NCBI GenBank assembly: GCA_029263015.1
Contig: JAJCYI010000163.1
Location: 1-64,000 of the forward strand
Source of the DNA: Saprospiraceae bacterium
GTDB taxonomy: Bacteria; Bacteroidota; Bacteroidia; Chitinophagales; Saprospiraceae
Reading direction: 5' to 3'
DNA length: 64,000 bases
Positions 37,801 through 46,425 of this stretch are shown piece by piece. Within the stretch, counting starts at the first letter, position 1, and each line of letters opens with the position of its first letter. The notes beneath the pieces were generated by a model. It was not told the DNA's origin. It saw only the letters and a list, made by a program, of their open reading frames with translations, and searched no databases. The translations under genes were made by a program, and so were the position numbers.

Positions 37801-40710
37801 CTCGCCCGTCGTATTGGTAAATGTGTTCCCCGCTACCGTAGCAGGTAATTGCAAAGTCACGGTAAACGTGCAGGATGCCCCGCCAGCAAGTGTGCCACCG
37901 CTCAGGGTAAGGGTCGAACCACCGGTCAAAGAAGAAGCCCCTCCACAAGGCATTGCTGGTAAAACAGAAGTTACCAAGCCTGACAAAGTAGCATCGAGGT
38001 CATCTATGAAAGTGATATTGTCAATTTGCCTGGCAGGATCAAGATTTGTTATCGTAAATTCCATATCTACCGTGCCACCTGCCAATACTGGGTCATCGGT
38101 GAATTCTTTGGTAATGTCAAGCAGATTTGTTTCAACGATCAGGTTATCAGTGGCAGGAGGGAGACTTACAAAGCTACTACCAATTTGAACGAATGGATTT
38201 GAAGTCGAATTAATATAGGTATCAGAGGCGGCGCCGGGTGGGATCAGCAATTCAATATCAATGGTACAGCTATTCCCCGGGGTTATAGGAGTAGCAGTAC
38301 CGAGACCATTGAAACTAAGAAAGGTCGTTCCACCCATAGTACCACCACAGGTATTTGTGGCGGGAGGTAAGGTAGCGGTCGATCCAGGCAGGAAAGCTAA
38401 ATTATCTTGAAAAAGGAGAAGTGTAGCATCTTCAGCCCCCATTGTATTATCCAAGGTAAAACGCAAGATGACTGTTTCGCCCGGCAAAGCTGGATCTGGG
38501 GCATAGATAAGTTCTTTGGTGAAAAACACGTTTGTGACCACCAGATCGACTGCTGCTGCACCGCCCGTAACGGTTTGCCCACTGGAGGTGGCCGTCACAG
38601 TGCTGGTGTTATTGGTATGGGTGCCGAGTGTGGCCCCTGCCGGGATGTCCACCGTCACGGTGATGGTACACGAACCACCAGGGGTCAATGTCCCGCCCAT
38701 TAAAGAAATGAAGCTTGAGCCAGCGGCGGCGGTGACTGTACCACTACAATCAGTCACCAGATTATTAGGAGTTGCAACTACAGTCCCTGTTAAAAAAGCA
38801 TCCAAATCATCGGAAAAGGCAAGATCCGTTGCGTCAGTAGTTGATAGTGCATCCAGGCTCAACGTAAAGGTCAAATCAACTTGGTCGCCCGGAGCTACCT
38901 GGACAAGGGAAAATTCCTTGCGGATGCTCGGCGCAGTCAATATCTCAACATCATCGGTTGCCGGAGAACCTGTTACAGCTTCCCCATTTACCATTCCTGT
39001 AACTTCAGAGGTGGTATTATTGTAATTACCAGGAGGCGCTCCTACTAGGACATCAAGTGTAATACTAAACGTACAGCTACTACCTATAGGAATACTTCCC
39101 CCAGTGAGGGTTAGCCTTGCCGGGATTGTAGCGTCCCCCGGAGGATTGAAAAGAGGGGAGAAGGTAAATATTGACCCCATGCCACAGTCGTCATTGGCTG
39201 GAAGAACCGATGCTGTTTGGAATATCTGATCAAACATATCCGTGAAACTTATATCAGTCAGTTCATGAGTCAAGCTGGTATTAGTGATCGTAAATTCCAA
39301 TACGGTTGTCCCGCCGGGTGTGGCAGGATCAGTCAGGAAAGTTTTGGTAATAACCGGATGTGGAGACACAACAAGATCGGCCTCAGCGGTGTTGCCCGTT
39401 ACCGTACTTCCATCTACCGTTCCACTCACCATATTGGTCACATTTGGATAAGTGCCAGATGCAGTACCAGCTGGAACATCGCAAGTAACCGTAAAAGTGC
39501 AAGTTCCACCATTGGATGGCACCGTTCCTCCAGTCAATGTCAATACGCCGCCAACAAATGTCAACATAGAACCTGTGCCGCAAGGATCGGTAGGCAGCGC
39601 ACCAGCAGGAGCCAGACCCGTCAAAACCGCATCCAGGTCATCTGTAAAAGTGACATCAGTCGCTTCAAAATCCCGGTCATAGTTGGTTATGTTAAATTCC
39701 AGGTCCACTGTTCCGCCAGGAGCAACAGGGTCATTGGTAAAATTCTTGATGATGTGGATATCTGATCTGGTCACTTCCAAGGTGGCACTTGCTTTTCCAG
39801 CAGTAATTAGTGGATTAGATTGTACCGTCAGCTCAGAAGTTACGTTTTCTAGTTGCCCAGTCCCTGTTGATAAAACGTCTATTGTTACGGTACAACTTCC
39901 GCCACCAAGGATAACTTCAAAACCAGGGAATACAAATCCAACTGCCTGATAGAAGAACTGGGTACTACCAGGTGTCGCGGAAACGGTTTCTCCTGAAGGT
40001 GCCATACATGTTGAGGAAAAATTAGCAGGGCTGGCAATCTCCAGGCCATCCGGCAAATTGTCGGTAAAAGCCAGGAAGGTCACTGCCGCCGCGTTTGCCA
40101 TATTATCAATGGTGAAGGTCAGGGTAGCTGTTTTACCTAAATCTATTGAGGACGGAGAAAAGGTTTTTGTAAATCCAGGCCGGTCTGTTACGACTATTAA
40201 ATCAGCCGTACCAGAAGTTGGAGGATCTCCCATAAAATCGGAGGTCAACGTAACGGATGGGTTTGTATTCGTACCCACATTAGAGCTGGTTACGTTCACC
40301 GTCACGGTACACGAACTTCCTGCCCCTACCCTACCATTGGAAAAGGTAATGGTTGTGCCACTTGCGGGAGCGGTCATCATGGCTTGTCCTGCCGAACAAT
40401 TCGTAGATGTTGCTGGGGCATCGGCAATGGTGATTATGCCAGCAGGCAGCATACTGGGCAGGGTACTGGTAAAGGCCAGGTTCTCAAGTGGGGTTGGATT
40501 TCCCGTATTATCAATGGTAAAAACCAAGGCTGCCGTACTGCCCGGACCGATAGTGCCGGGCGTGAATGCTTGCGAAAAACTAGGCTGTGCCATGCCATTT
40601 ACAGCAAATAGAAAAAGTGCCAGCAAAGGCAGCGCTATTTTTTTATAGATCGTAGAATTTCCCATTTGGATTATCTTTTTGATTTCTTTTTTTGGTGTAG
40701 AACTTTTCAT
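31804..40710 (-). CDS. Giant T9SS type A surface protein (DUF11-like, HYR-like, MopE-like, receptor-L-like)
   Basis: The 2968-residue protein has a signal peptide ending AVNGMAQ; a start at 40665 (MGNSTIYKK) would fit the signal peptide equally well. Residues about 45-1130 are tandem DUF11/conserved-repeat modules, each with GSCTFTVT- and DDLDA-like text. Residues about 1140-2500 are HYR-like modules with CPPDVTVECD, TDNCD and TRTWKATDVCGN; the last three are nearly identical at DNA level, with 255-bp spacing at 33477 and 33732. Near 2510-2590 is a SprB-like segment, then MopE-like Asp-rich calcium motifs (DIDDDGYSDG, ETDCDDNDP, NGIDDNCDG), a receptor-L-like leucine-rich part and the type A sorting tail (VEVYPNPVSS to the end). 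It is probably a secreted, calcium-binding adhesin. Confidence 0.92.
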   Translation of the reverse strand: MKSSTPKKEIKKIIQMGNSTIYKKIALPLLALFLFAVNGMAQPSFSQAFTPGTIGPGSTAALVFTIDNTGNPTPLENLAFTSTLPSMLPAGIITIADAPATSTNCSAGQAMMTAPASGTTITFSNGRVGAGSSCTVTVNVTSSNVGTNTNPSVTLTSDFMGDPPTSGTADLIVVTDRPGFTKTFSPSSIDLGKTATLTFTIDNMANAAAVTFLAFTDNLPDGLEIASPANFSSTCMAPSGETVSATPGSTQFFYQAVGFVFPGFEVILGGGSCTVTIDVLSTGTGQLENVTSELTVQSNPLITAGKASATLEVTRSDIHIIKNFTNDPVAPGGTVDLEFNITNYDRDFEATDVTFTDDLDAVLTGLAPAGALPTDPCGTGSMLTFVGGVLTLTGGTVPSNGGTCTFTVTCDVPAGTASGTYPNVTNMVSGTVDGSTVTGNTAEADLVVSPHPVITKTFLTDPATPGGTTVLEFTITNTSLTHELTDISFTDMFDQIFQTASVLPANDDCGMGSIFTFSPLFNPPGDATIPARLTLTGGSIPIGSSCTFSITLDVLVGAPPGNYNNTTSEVTGMVNGEAVTGSPATDDVEILTAPSIRKEFSLVQVAPGDQVDLTFTLSLDALSTTDATDLAFSDDLDAFLTGTVVATPNNLVTDCSGTVTAAAGSSFISLMGGTLTPGGSCTITVTVDIPAGATLGTHTNNTSTVTATSSGQTVTGGAAAVDLVVTNVFFTKELIYAPDPALPGETVILRFTLDNTMGAEDATLLLFQDNLAFLPGSTATLPPATNTCGGTMGGTTFLSFNGLGTATPITPGNSCTIDIELLIPPGAASDTYINSTSNPFVQIGSSFVSLPPATDNLIVETNLLDITKEFTDDPVLAGGTVDMEFTITNLDPARQIDNITFIDDLDATLSGLVTSVLPAMPCGGASSLTGGSTLTLSGGTLAGGASCTFTVTLQLPATVAGNTFTNTTGEVTGELMGVPVEGGTATDDLQVRTLNLSKSFDGPAVAAGEAMLTFTLENLDAVNAIQDIDFMDDLGAMLPGTTVNTPIVADVSACGEGAFVAADGMGMFSFQNGNLEPGASCSFSIKILIPCDASTGTYTNTTSEVSADGVQGEIPAPAATADLMVTSLPAATFTRPPDVTISCEDDTSPANTGDVTDEMHDCCTGLDATFTDVPSLTGCNGTGTIRRTWSLVDCSGLASPNQVQTITVVDNTIPGITCPPDVTVACDDPILGATGCVQPDNGTGTIDLPPLCGYATQPFDPFLIIDGLPPGTEILIETEMVSMSLISSAPGGGLGGEVHIFDAVLEMNMTGTGSLAGFSRMIMVPVSGEMHSGPRTPGDPVQDFDTEMFQLQGAIFGDPDFDQLQITAGLGFGLPSPGHTTLTQLPSGDFNVDSFFDISYQIDFVGAPGSVLDGLSGSTQATAPIQARQELIEPTATDNCDPDPMISMSDVSTQTMDGSCTDAAYVITRTWKATDACNNMSTTCDQTITVEDNAGPSITCPVNPVVIEWPTGFNINPVPPNTPQDPSIPTSTFGESSGVDNCGTVAFSFQDVLVGPTPANCPNLWIVQRTFTNMDPCGNTSSPCVQTFTFSDTTPPGITCPPDPAPIEWPAGFNFSPVGPDTPQDPSIDPSVTGNPTATDNCGTPSVTYQDVLTGPFPNDCATGLWIVTRTWKATDACGLMMTCVQTIPFKDTEAPTFTAPGNTTLEWPDNFNLNPVPPGVPQDPRIDPSCLSVEDQFGPPVPDWFLDLPAGQDVIQSTGEVSINLGGVLDCTLPGQQELMLSGPVLVNRGAAQDLALPTAPCPAVLNGQNDVIPTEIIQMELTGGGFTLRVGAGAGVGPGAPLPPSTGHIVGQVPGDNTKACSYFDVFFELEMPFPPFFLYNQQPLVILDEIDRVPPQAEYVHLFPPGFCVGLFDNPIPGMGNLFASLVEAVHKTVPIPVTDNCDPLPKMAFQDVLTGPFLNDCPTGLWVVERTWTAHDGCGNQSAPQMQLIHFTDTTPPTITCPPGKTISCEESIDPINTGTPTAVDNCDPNPMFDSSDAGGPGAGCTSFSYTITRTWHATDICGNMSTTCDQTITVVDNTIPTVVCPPPITIECDRSPGPINTGYPTTMDNCDPNPVPSFDDDSNQTNTGLCTDQNYMIVRTWKATDVCGNMSTTCDQVITVVDTKAPEITCPTDVTVECDASTDPADTGEATALDNCDDSPTISSTDVSTQTSDGSCNDHSYTITRTWKAEDNCGNMIPCDQIITVVDETNPVVSCPADVTVECDASTDPMDTGEATATDNCDGNPAISSTDVSTQTMDGSCTDYSYTITRTWKAEDVCGNMHTCDQVITVGDLTNPVVTCPADVTVECDASTDPMDTGEATATDNCDGAPAISSTDVSTQTMDGSCTDYSYSITRTWKAEDICGNMHTCDQIITVDDTTPPTVVCQDISVALTATGDLTITPSQVFDATNSTDNCSGVTPVSVSPNLFTCLDEGENTVTLTGEDVCGNTNTCTAKVTIEEFITYTFEVTHETCEGEANGTIDIDGMAGGGQLGYSIDGGTNFQFTGFFGPLTPGTYNVVLKVFNIAAICEVTFTVVVDPATGVIPIWFKDIDDDGYSDGTTEENCTQPTGYKLEGDLVGPETDCDDNDPLERPGQEWYPDTDDDGYGESPLTLVVQCERPTGHKVAAELTAIDTDCDDDDDDVNPGETEVCNGIDDNCDGNVDEGLSGETFTGNVTFATQADLDEWPACYAIIDGTVTIQGAGITNLSSLANIVEVTGSLTIQFTGLTSMSGLDNLAEVGGTLFIYFNSSLTSLNGLQTLGTVGGSFLMYYNFVLTDCCAVKDLVDPVNGGVSGSVTIFFNASGCNSVTDINNSCPSPFTEPVDQALVNPGNCAGCDLPTESSVVEVYPNPVSSVLNILFSGIVEEGTVELMDIMGRKVAVYEITESSKVHQFDMNGIIDGLYLLDIKIEGQQSVVKRIVIEQ

Positions 40711-40801
40711 AAAATCCTATTTATTTCTTTCCCCTTTCGGGAAATGAGCGTTTTTAAAATAGTGAAAACTTCATTTATTGCTCAGTGAGCAATTCTATAT
40801 T

Positions 40802-42688
40802 TTACAGCTTGACTATCTTTCTGACAATCAGCCTGTCTTCCATCCTGATCTGCAAAAAATACAGTCCAGCATTCAATTTTTCGTTCAGGTCCAGTTCAAA
40901 TCGGCTTGTTCCTTTTTCCACCCTTTGTTCCAAAACCACCCTGCCGTCAGCTGTTGTCAATTTCACATCAGCATCCTGCGTCAGGATATTTTGAAAAGAA
41001 ACTTTTAGGTTTGAGTGAAATGGGTTGGGTGCGATTTTTACTGAAAATGTATTTTCGGGTTCGTTCACCGCATTTGGACCAATTTGAAACTCCTCGATCA
41101 TGTGCAAAGAATCAATTGCCAGTGGGCCGATGTGATCCACATGCCCGTTCGGCCAATCAATCCTCACGCTGTCAACCTGCTCGATGTTCCCCAACCCAAA
41201 ATGCACGATGGAAGTATTTTGGGAAGCATAGGTATCACCTCCGCCGTATATCTCCCGGACAAATGTTTTGCCGCCAGCAAACAGCCACACTTTTGAGCCA
41301 TAAGCATCGCGGTTGGATTCTACGCCCTCCAATTTGAACTGGATAAAATGGTTGTCGTTCTCCGTTTCATTGACATAAAACTTGGAGTGGAAATCCAACT
41401 CGTCCAAGGTCACGATAAAAATGTCGAGGTCGCCATCGTGGTCGAAATCCGAATAAACCATGCCCCGATTGTAATCTGTATCGGCCACGCCCGCTGCTTC
41501 TGATACATCAGTAAATGTTTTGTCACCGTTGTTCAAAAAGAGCTTGTCGGGATCTTGCATGGCAGTCGCCCAGGCAGCAATCGCCGACATCCGGCCATTG
41601 GAAACATAGAGATCAAGTAGTCCATCGTTGTCAACATCAAGAAAAGCAGTGCCCCAGCCAGTGGTATTTCCCTCACCAGGAACGGTCGGGTTTTCCACGC
41701 CAGCAAATACGGACACATCGTCGAAAGTGCCATTGTTGTTATCGATCAGGATATTCCTACCAATACTAGTGGTGTAATAATCGAAGTCAAGGTCTTGGTC
41801 GTAATCGCCTGCGGCAATGCCCATCCCAAAAGCCTGAACATCGGCACCGCTTGCTGCACTTATGTCAACAAAAGTTCCCTCGCCGTCTGTGTTTTCGTAC
41901 AGCACATTTGCCTCCAGCCAATAACCAAAATCATTGGCCAGGTAAATATCGAGGTCGCCGTCCATATCAAAATCAGAGGAAACACCCGCGATGGTGCAAC
42001 CATTTATGCCAGTGACGTTGAGTTCCTGTGAAACTTCCGTGAATGTCAGGTCGCCATTGTTCCGATAAAGATAATTGGGAAAACAGTCGTGAGCGTAGCC
42101 ATTGAGCACGCCAGAGGAGTCTTGCGTAAAAGCCACATTTTCGATGTGGTTCATCACAAAAATATCCAAAAAGCCGTCCTTATTATAATCCAGGAACATC
42201 GCCGCTTCCGAGAAGGAGGTTTCCGTTAATCCAGCTTGAAGGCCAAATTCGGTGAAAGTGCCATCGCCATCGTTGAGGAAAAGCAGGTTGCGGCCCAGTG
42301 GAATCGTCGGCCCGTTGAACATTTCCCAAGTTGAAATGAAAACGTCCCGGTCACCGTCGTTGTCAATATCGCCCGTGGTCACCGCCATGGTATTGAACTG
42401 CACCGTGGCAAACAAGCCGATGTCATTGTTGATCCTGGAGAAAGTGCCGTCGCCATTGTTTTCGTACAAAAAATCTTTCGATTGACCCCTCACCAAATAC
42501 AAATCCTCATCGCCATCATTGTCATAATCGAAAAAGGCTGCTCCGCCGCCAGTCAAGTCCCGTGCCTTGTAAACATGGTCTATCCCCATGGCAATGCTCT
42601 GCTCAGAAAAGATCTGGGCTGTCGCAATGTCACACATTAAAAAGACACAAGCGACGCTGATGACTGATTTGTATAAAAATGGCTGCAC
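40802..42688 (-). CDS. CRTAC1-type VCBS/FG-GAP repeat protein with ASPIC/UnbV domain, T9SS type A
   Basis: The 628-residue protein has a signal peptide (to about residue 25, IATAQ). Residues 40-440 hold FG-GAP/VCBS blades with calcium loops such as DYDNDGDEDLYLV, DIDNDGDRDVFIS, DYNKDGFLDIFVM and DFDHDGDLDIFIV, as in a beta-propeller. Residues about 455-540 are the ASPIC/UnbV domain (NRDAYGSKVWLFAGGKTFVR, HFGLGNIEQVDSVRIDWPNG). The last 80 residues are a T9SS type A sorting domain starting IAPNPFHSNL. It should be exported to the cell surface. Sits 91 bp upstream of the giant gene in the same direction, separated by a TTGCTCAGTGAGCAA palindrome at 40778-40792. A decayed relative is at 45977. 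Confidence 0.92.
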   Translation of the reverse strand: MQPFLYKSVISVACVFLMCDIATAQIFSEQSIAMGIDHVYKARDLTGGGAAFFDYDNDGDEDLYLVRGQSKDFLYENNGDGTFSRINNDIGLFATVQFNTMAVTTGDIDNDGDRDVFISTWEMFNGPTIPLGRNLLFLNDGDGTFTEFGLQAGLTETSFSEAAMFLDYNKDGFLDIFVMNHIENVAFTQDSSGVLNGYAHDCFPNYLYRNNGDLTFTEVSQELNVTGINGCTIAGVSSDFDMDGDLDIYLANDFGYWLEANVLYENTDGEGTFVDISAASGADVQAFGMGIAAGDYDQDLDFDYYTTSIGRNILIDNNNGTFDDVSVFAGVENPTVPGEGNTTGWGTAFLDVDNDGLLDLYVSNGRMSAIAAWATAMQDPDKLFLNNGDKTFTDVSEAAGVADTDYNRGMVYSDFDHDGDLDIFIVTLDELDFHSKFYVNETENDNHFIQFKLEGVESNRDAYGSKVWLFAGGKTFVREIYGGGDTYASQNTSIVHFGLGNIEQVDSVRIDWPNGHVDHIGPLAIDSLHMIEEFQIGPNAVNEPENTFSVKIAPNPFHSNLKVSFQNILTQDADVKLTTADGRVVLEQRVEKGTSRFELDLNEKLNAGLYFLQIRMEDRLIVRKIVKL

Positions 42689-42718
42689 AATATGGATGTT
42701 GACCGAGTTCAGAAATCA

Positions 42719-42772
42719 GGAGTCAGGGGTCAGAGCCGCCAATTTCTTTCGTGGCTTCTGACCCCTGACTCC
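42719..42772. repeat. 16-bp perfect hairpin
   Basis: GGAGTCAGGGGTCAGA at 42719-42734 pairs exactly with 42757-42772 around a 22-nt loop. It fills the gap between the minus-strand gene starting at 42688 and the one ending at 42790, so it may attenuate transcription between them. Tandem GGGTCAGGAG-like echoes flank it. Confidence 0.8.
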
Positions 42773-42789
42773 TCGCTCCTGATCCCTCC

Positions 42790-43458
42790 CTACTGCTGGA
42801 TCATCACTTTGGAATCAATGATTTTCCCGTCAATAGAAAGTGTGTAAACAAAGGTTCCTTTAGCGTATGTCTTGCTGTCCAACCTCAGTTCGCCGAGGCC
42901 CCTTTGGTCCAGGTCAAAAGATTTCAGCAGTACTCCGTCAATGTTCCTTACTTCCAATGCCGCATCCGTTGCCGAATCGGAAATGAAAAACTGGACTGTG
43001 GTCGCATCCGTATATGGATTGGGTGAGTTTTGCAGTAAATAGGAATTGGCGATGTTCAAGTTCGCCGCCGCTTCGCTGCAGCAATTCGCCATTTCCATTT
43101 TCATGGTCTGGTTTTCATTTGCCAACTGCTCATTGTACAAGCGCAATTGACTCAGTTCCGCCTCCATGTTGTCCAGCCTTTCCAAAAGGAGTACCGCTGG
43201 GCTTGTCTCATCGCCGATGATTACATCAGTTTCTGCGCCGCCGCCCAGAAAGTAGGTGCCCGGAATGTCCGCGTCGTCAATTTCCGTCAGGTCATCCCCG
43301 CCGCTTTTCAATACAGGTGGATCTACGACGCTTGGTTTTTCAGGAGCCGTGCCCAGCACACGCCCGTTTTTGTCAGACTGGGTTTGGCTTTGCGCCACAA
43401 CCAATTGCAATACAAACAGTTGCAAAAAAAGAAGGATAGTATATTTTATATTTTTCAT
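42790..43458 (-). CDS. Small exported protein with coiled coil and T9SS-type tail
   Basis: The 222-residue protein has a signal peptide (to about residue 22, QLVVAQ), a low-complexity linker, a coiled coil near residues 85-115 (LLERLDNMEAELSQLRLYNE, then QLANENQTM) and a C-terminal domain starting SYLLQNSPNPYTDATTVQFF, the PNP motif that opens type A sorting domains. It lies 48 bp downstream of the S74 gene in the same direction, and such short proteins regularly accompany tail-fibre-like genes in Bacteroidota. A structural or assembly partner role is inferred, not shown. Confidence 0.85.
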   Translation of the reverse strand: MKNIKYTILLFLQLFVLQLVVAQSQTQSDKNGRVLGTAPEKPSVVDPPVLKSGGDDLTEIDDADIPGTYFLGGGAETDVIIGDETSPAVLLLERLDNMEAELSQLRLYNEQLANENQTMKMEMANCCSEAAANLNIANSYLLQNSPNPYTDATTVQFFISDSATDAALEVRNIDGVLLKSFDLDQRGLGELRLDSKTYAKGTFVYTLSIDGKIIDSKVMIQQ

Positions 43459-43506
43459 TTTATTCTTTTTTAAATATTGAAGGATTTGGTTTCAAAACGA
43501 ACCCGA

Positions 43507-45651
43507 TTATTCGTCCCCTACTTGGGTGTTGGCTTTTGCACCAGTCTCAGTTTGCTTCATCACCATCTGCGTCAACGCTGCTACCTGCGCTTTCAACTCT
43601 TGCAGGGAAGCGAGTTCGCTTTGCAGGGAGTTGATTTGGTTTTGTTGGGCGTTGATGATGGCTTGTTGTTCTTTTATAGCTTCTGCCAATACAGGTGTCA
43701 GGCGTGAATAATCAACTGATTTGTAGCCTTCTTTGTCTGTCTGAACTACTATTGGCAGTACTTCCTCGATTTCCTGAGCGATGAAACCAAGCTGTTGTCC
43801 TTCATTGAAATGCTTATTTGGGAACTCATCAATTCTCCAGTCGTAATTGACGCCTTGGAGGTTGAGCACTTTTTCCAAGCTGTTTTGTAGTGGGGAGATG
43901 TTTTTCTTGAAGCGTTTGTCGGAGGAGCAGGTGATGCTGGTGGTGACGGTGGCTGATGTAGTACCAATAGAGCCACATACTTCGAGTTTGTGGGAGGGAG
44001 CTGTGGTGCCAATGCCGACGTTACCACTTGTTAGTATCCTCATCACCTCATTTGTTGGGGTACCACTTGTCCCAACTGAACTTTGGGTATAAAACCTCAT
44101 ACCAGCAATCGCGGCAAAGAGGAAATCATTGGTGGTAGTGGTCTCTAAACCTATGGTCCCCATAGTGACCCCTCCTCCTTCTTTAAAGGAAAGGTGCGAG
44201 TTATTGGCAGCACCTAAACCAGCTTGGATGGATACCCGTCTGTCCGGGTTGTTTGATCCTAATCCAAAATTCCCAGTGGCAGTAATTCTCCCCCTTTCCA
44301 TTCCTGCTGCTGTAAACCCTAAAATATCTGTACCGATCCTATAAATCCCGAGATCAGGGTCACTGGCAAATGAAATAGATGGTGTGGCTGCCGATCCATC
44401 AGATGCAGATACATCTCCCCCTCCTGCGCTTATAGGTTGCTCTATCACATTCCCATCCACATCCACCGCCAATAACTTCGTAGCCGTACCAGTCTCATTG
44501 CCATCTCCATAACGAATAAACTGGAGACCTCCATCCGCCTTAATATCCAAACTGCTCTGAGGAGCACCTGGCCGAATCCTAAACGGCAGCTTCGACCCAT
44601 TCGTCGCATCCCTGATAAAAAAGTTGGTTTCATTAGAAGCAACATCCCAAGTCTGAGGACCAAATCCAGATGAACCATCCTGCTCCAGACGCAATGTTGG
44701 TGTATCACCATCTTTCACGTGCATTTCAACTACAGGAGTTGAAGTGCCAAGCCCTATCCGCCCTGCATCGTCCACATATAAAGAGTGGGACGGCGCACCT
44801 GCCTCAATGGTGAAAGGCGTCCTGCCGCCGTCAATGTCATCAATGCTGAATTTATTGGCACCGCCATTGGATGAATCGTTGGCCGTAATTTGCCAATCAC
44901 GGGTGGGGAAGCTGGCCGAGGTACTGGTATCCTGGAATTTTATCCTTAGGTTGTTTTCCTTGAGCCTAAGTGTATCAAAACCAAAGCTCTCTCCATTCAC
45001 GCAATCAAATCCGGCACAAATACTGCCTTGCACGATCAGGTCATCAAGGATTACCTGGTCAACTACAGTATTGGTATGATCCATTGCCCGGTTGGGCTTA
45101 TAGGTCATCTGTTGCATGTTGACAGAAGCATAAAGCGTCGGGTGGTCTTGTTCCCATGCACTGGAATAGGAGGGCATATTCAGTCTGCCTTCCGTCAGAT
45201 CTGGCGAAACAAACTTGCCATTTTTTATGCTGAAATTAATGGAATACCCATCCACCACATCGGGCAGGTCGTTGTCGCGCCGGAACTTGGCCATCGCTTC
45301 AACATCGTTGATCGCCCGTAATTGGGTAAGTAATTTTCTTTGTTCTTCTGTTAAAGTTATGATGGGCGTAATTTGTAACGTGTAAACCCCATCCTCGAAT
45401 TTCTCGCCCTTCGTATTCAAGTTGCTCAACGACAAAGTGTTTTTGTAATCCACCCTTTGTTTCAAGTAATAATTCTCAGGGCCTGCAATTTCTACGAAGT
45501 AGGAGTTGGGCGTTTCATCCGAAAATTGAACTTTTGCCTCTTCGGAAGTTATATCGACATCTTTTACGATGGATTGGCCAATGGCAGTTTCACTGATTAG
45601 CAATAAACAGAAAAACGCCATGCTTAACATGAAGATGTTCCTAATTTTCAT
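43507..45651 (-). CDS. Exported tail-fibre-like protein with Peptidase_S74 intramolecular chaperone
   Basis: The 714-residue protein has a signal peptide (to about residue 25, SETAIGQ). Residues 30-560 are beta-rich repeats with GRIGLGTSTPVVEMHV and GNVGIGTTAPSHKLEV text, typical of trimeric fibre shafts. Residues about 590-660 form the Peptidase_S74 domain: CSSDKRFKKNISPLQNSLEK, LGFIAQEIEEVLP and VDYSRLTPVLAEAIKE. In phage endosialidases this domain trimerises and cuts itself off after folding; the Ser in SSDKR is the expected cleavage site. The C-terminus is a coiled coil. No phage genes are nearby, so this is probably a chromosomal surface fibre. Confidence 0.92.
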   Translation of the reverse strand: MKIRNIFMLSMAFFCLLLISETAIGQSIVKDVDITSEEAKVQFSDETPNSYFVEIAGPENYYLKQRVDYKNTLSLSNLNTKGEKFEDGVYTLQITPIITLTEEQRKLLTQLRAINDVEAMAKFRRDNDLPDVVDGYSINFSIKNGKFVSPDLTEGRLNMPSYSSAWEQDHPTLYASVNMQQMTYKPNRAMDHTNTVVDQVILDDLIVQGSICAGFDCVNGESFGFDTLRLKENNLRIKFQDTSTSASFPTRDWQITANDSSNGGANKFSIDDIDGGRTPFTIEAGAPSHSLYVDDAGRIGLGTSTPVVEMHVKDGDTPTLRLEQDGSSGFGPQTWDVASNETNFFIRDATNGSKLPFRIRPGAPQSSLDIKADGGLQFIRYGDGNETGTATKLLAVDVDGNVIEQPISAGGGDVSASDGSAATPSISFASDPDLGIYRIGTDILGFTAAGMERGRITATGNFGLGSNNPDRRVSIQAGLGAANNSHLSFKEGGGVTMGTIGLETTTTNDFLFAAIAGMRFYTQSSVGTSGTPTNEVMRILTSGNVGIGTTAPSHKLEVCGSIGTTSATVTTSITCSSDKRFKKNISPLQNSLEKVLNLQGVNYDWRIDEFPNKHFNEGQQLGFIAQEIEEVLPIVVQTDKEGYKSVDYSRLTPVLAEAIKEQQAIINAQQNQINSLQSELASLQELKAQVAALTQMVMKQTETGAKANTQVGDE

Positions 45652-45976
45652 CTTGTTAAATATTTAATGATTAGTTAATATGATTTATAATTGACCTTCG
45701 TCAATTTCGAATCTGGATAATTCAAATAGGAATAAAGCCACAGGAAATGAAAGATCATATTTCAACTTCAAAGCCTATGCATAAATCGGTTGGGATAGAT
45801 TTTTGTCCTTTGGTAAAGTGTAAGTCGAAAGGTGTAAGGTGTAAGTCCAGATAGAAGTTCTGGTATAAACTATGTTTAGCCGCCGCTAAGGTATTACTAA
45901 ATTTAGGAGTGACAAAATTTATTCCTAAAAACCTAATTCTCAGATACAACGCTCCCAAATATGCCAATTGATGTTT
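45652..45976. other. Intergenic region upstream of the S74 gene
   Basis: The first 60 bp are very AT-rich and are the likely promoter region of the minus-strand S74 gene. Around 45815-45855 short tandem GGTGTAAG/AGTGTAAG units occur. A minus-strand open frame at 45755-45967 has no recognisable protein features and was not called. Confidence 0.4.
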
Positions 45977-46377
45977 CTATTTTGAAAATATGATCATCGT
46001 ATTGACATCGTTGTTTGGGATCAGATACTTTTCCTTATTGGTTTTCGCATCTATCAACGAAACCACATCCCTAGCTTCCTTTCTTGCCCAAAAATCAGAA
46101 ATAGTGGGGGCACTCGCAAAACCTCCTTTGCTATCCCCAATAACAAGCAAACAGGGGAGGTCTCCAATGACCCAGTCTGCACTTCAAAACCACCGTCGTT
46201 GCCCACCAATAAAATATCCATGTTTCTTCCATCGCTGTTAAAATCCTTGGCTAGGATGCCGTGAGTATGGGAAACTTGAGCAGCACTATGCAAATCATGT
46301 GCGATGAATTTCCCATGGTCATTTTCAAACCAGGTTGTAGCTAAAATATTGGTAGGCAAATACTGCGCTTCCTCCAA
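45977..46377 (-). pseudogene. C-terminal remnant of a CRTAC1/VCBS-repeat protein, frameshifted
   Basis: On the minus strand the text LPTNILATTWFENDHGKFIA, HTHGILAKDFNSDGR and NMDILLVGNDGGFEVQTG is typical of the C-terminal part of CRTAC1-like FG-GAP proteins. Near 46160 the frame changes; the continuation GDLPCLLVIGDSKGGFASAP, then SLIDAKTNKEKYLIPNNDV and a TAG at 45977-45979, belongs to the same protein. The N-terminal part is missing; upstream of 46377 lies a hairpin repeat. It is a decayed paralogue of the type at 40802. Confidence 0.75.
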
Positions 46378-46425
46378 TTCACTTTGTCATCCACTGGGTA
46401 TATGGTATAGCATTCTGAAAGCTTG

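Noticed and set aside
37109-40648. Long plus-strand open frames antisense to the 2968-residue gene
   Set aside because: They follow from the Thr/Gly/Val-rich repeat composition of the minus-strand gene and encode low-complexity text without starts or family motifs.
31804-40710. CRISPR-like regular repeats in the giant gene
   Set aside because: The periodicity is about 255 bp, open in one frame and explained by protein modules; no short repeat-spacer pattern exists. The same holds for 14967-20870.
45755-45967. Minus-strand open frame of 70 codons
   Set aside because: No recognisable protein features; contains tandem GGTGTAAG units on the other strand and lies in AT-rich intergenic DNA.
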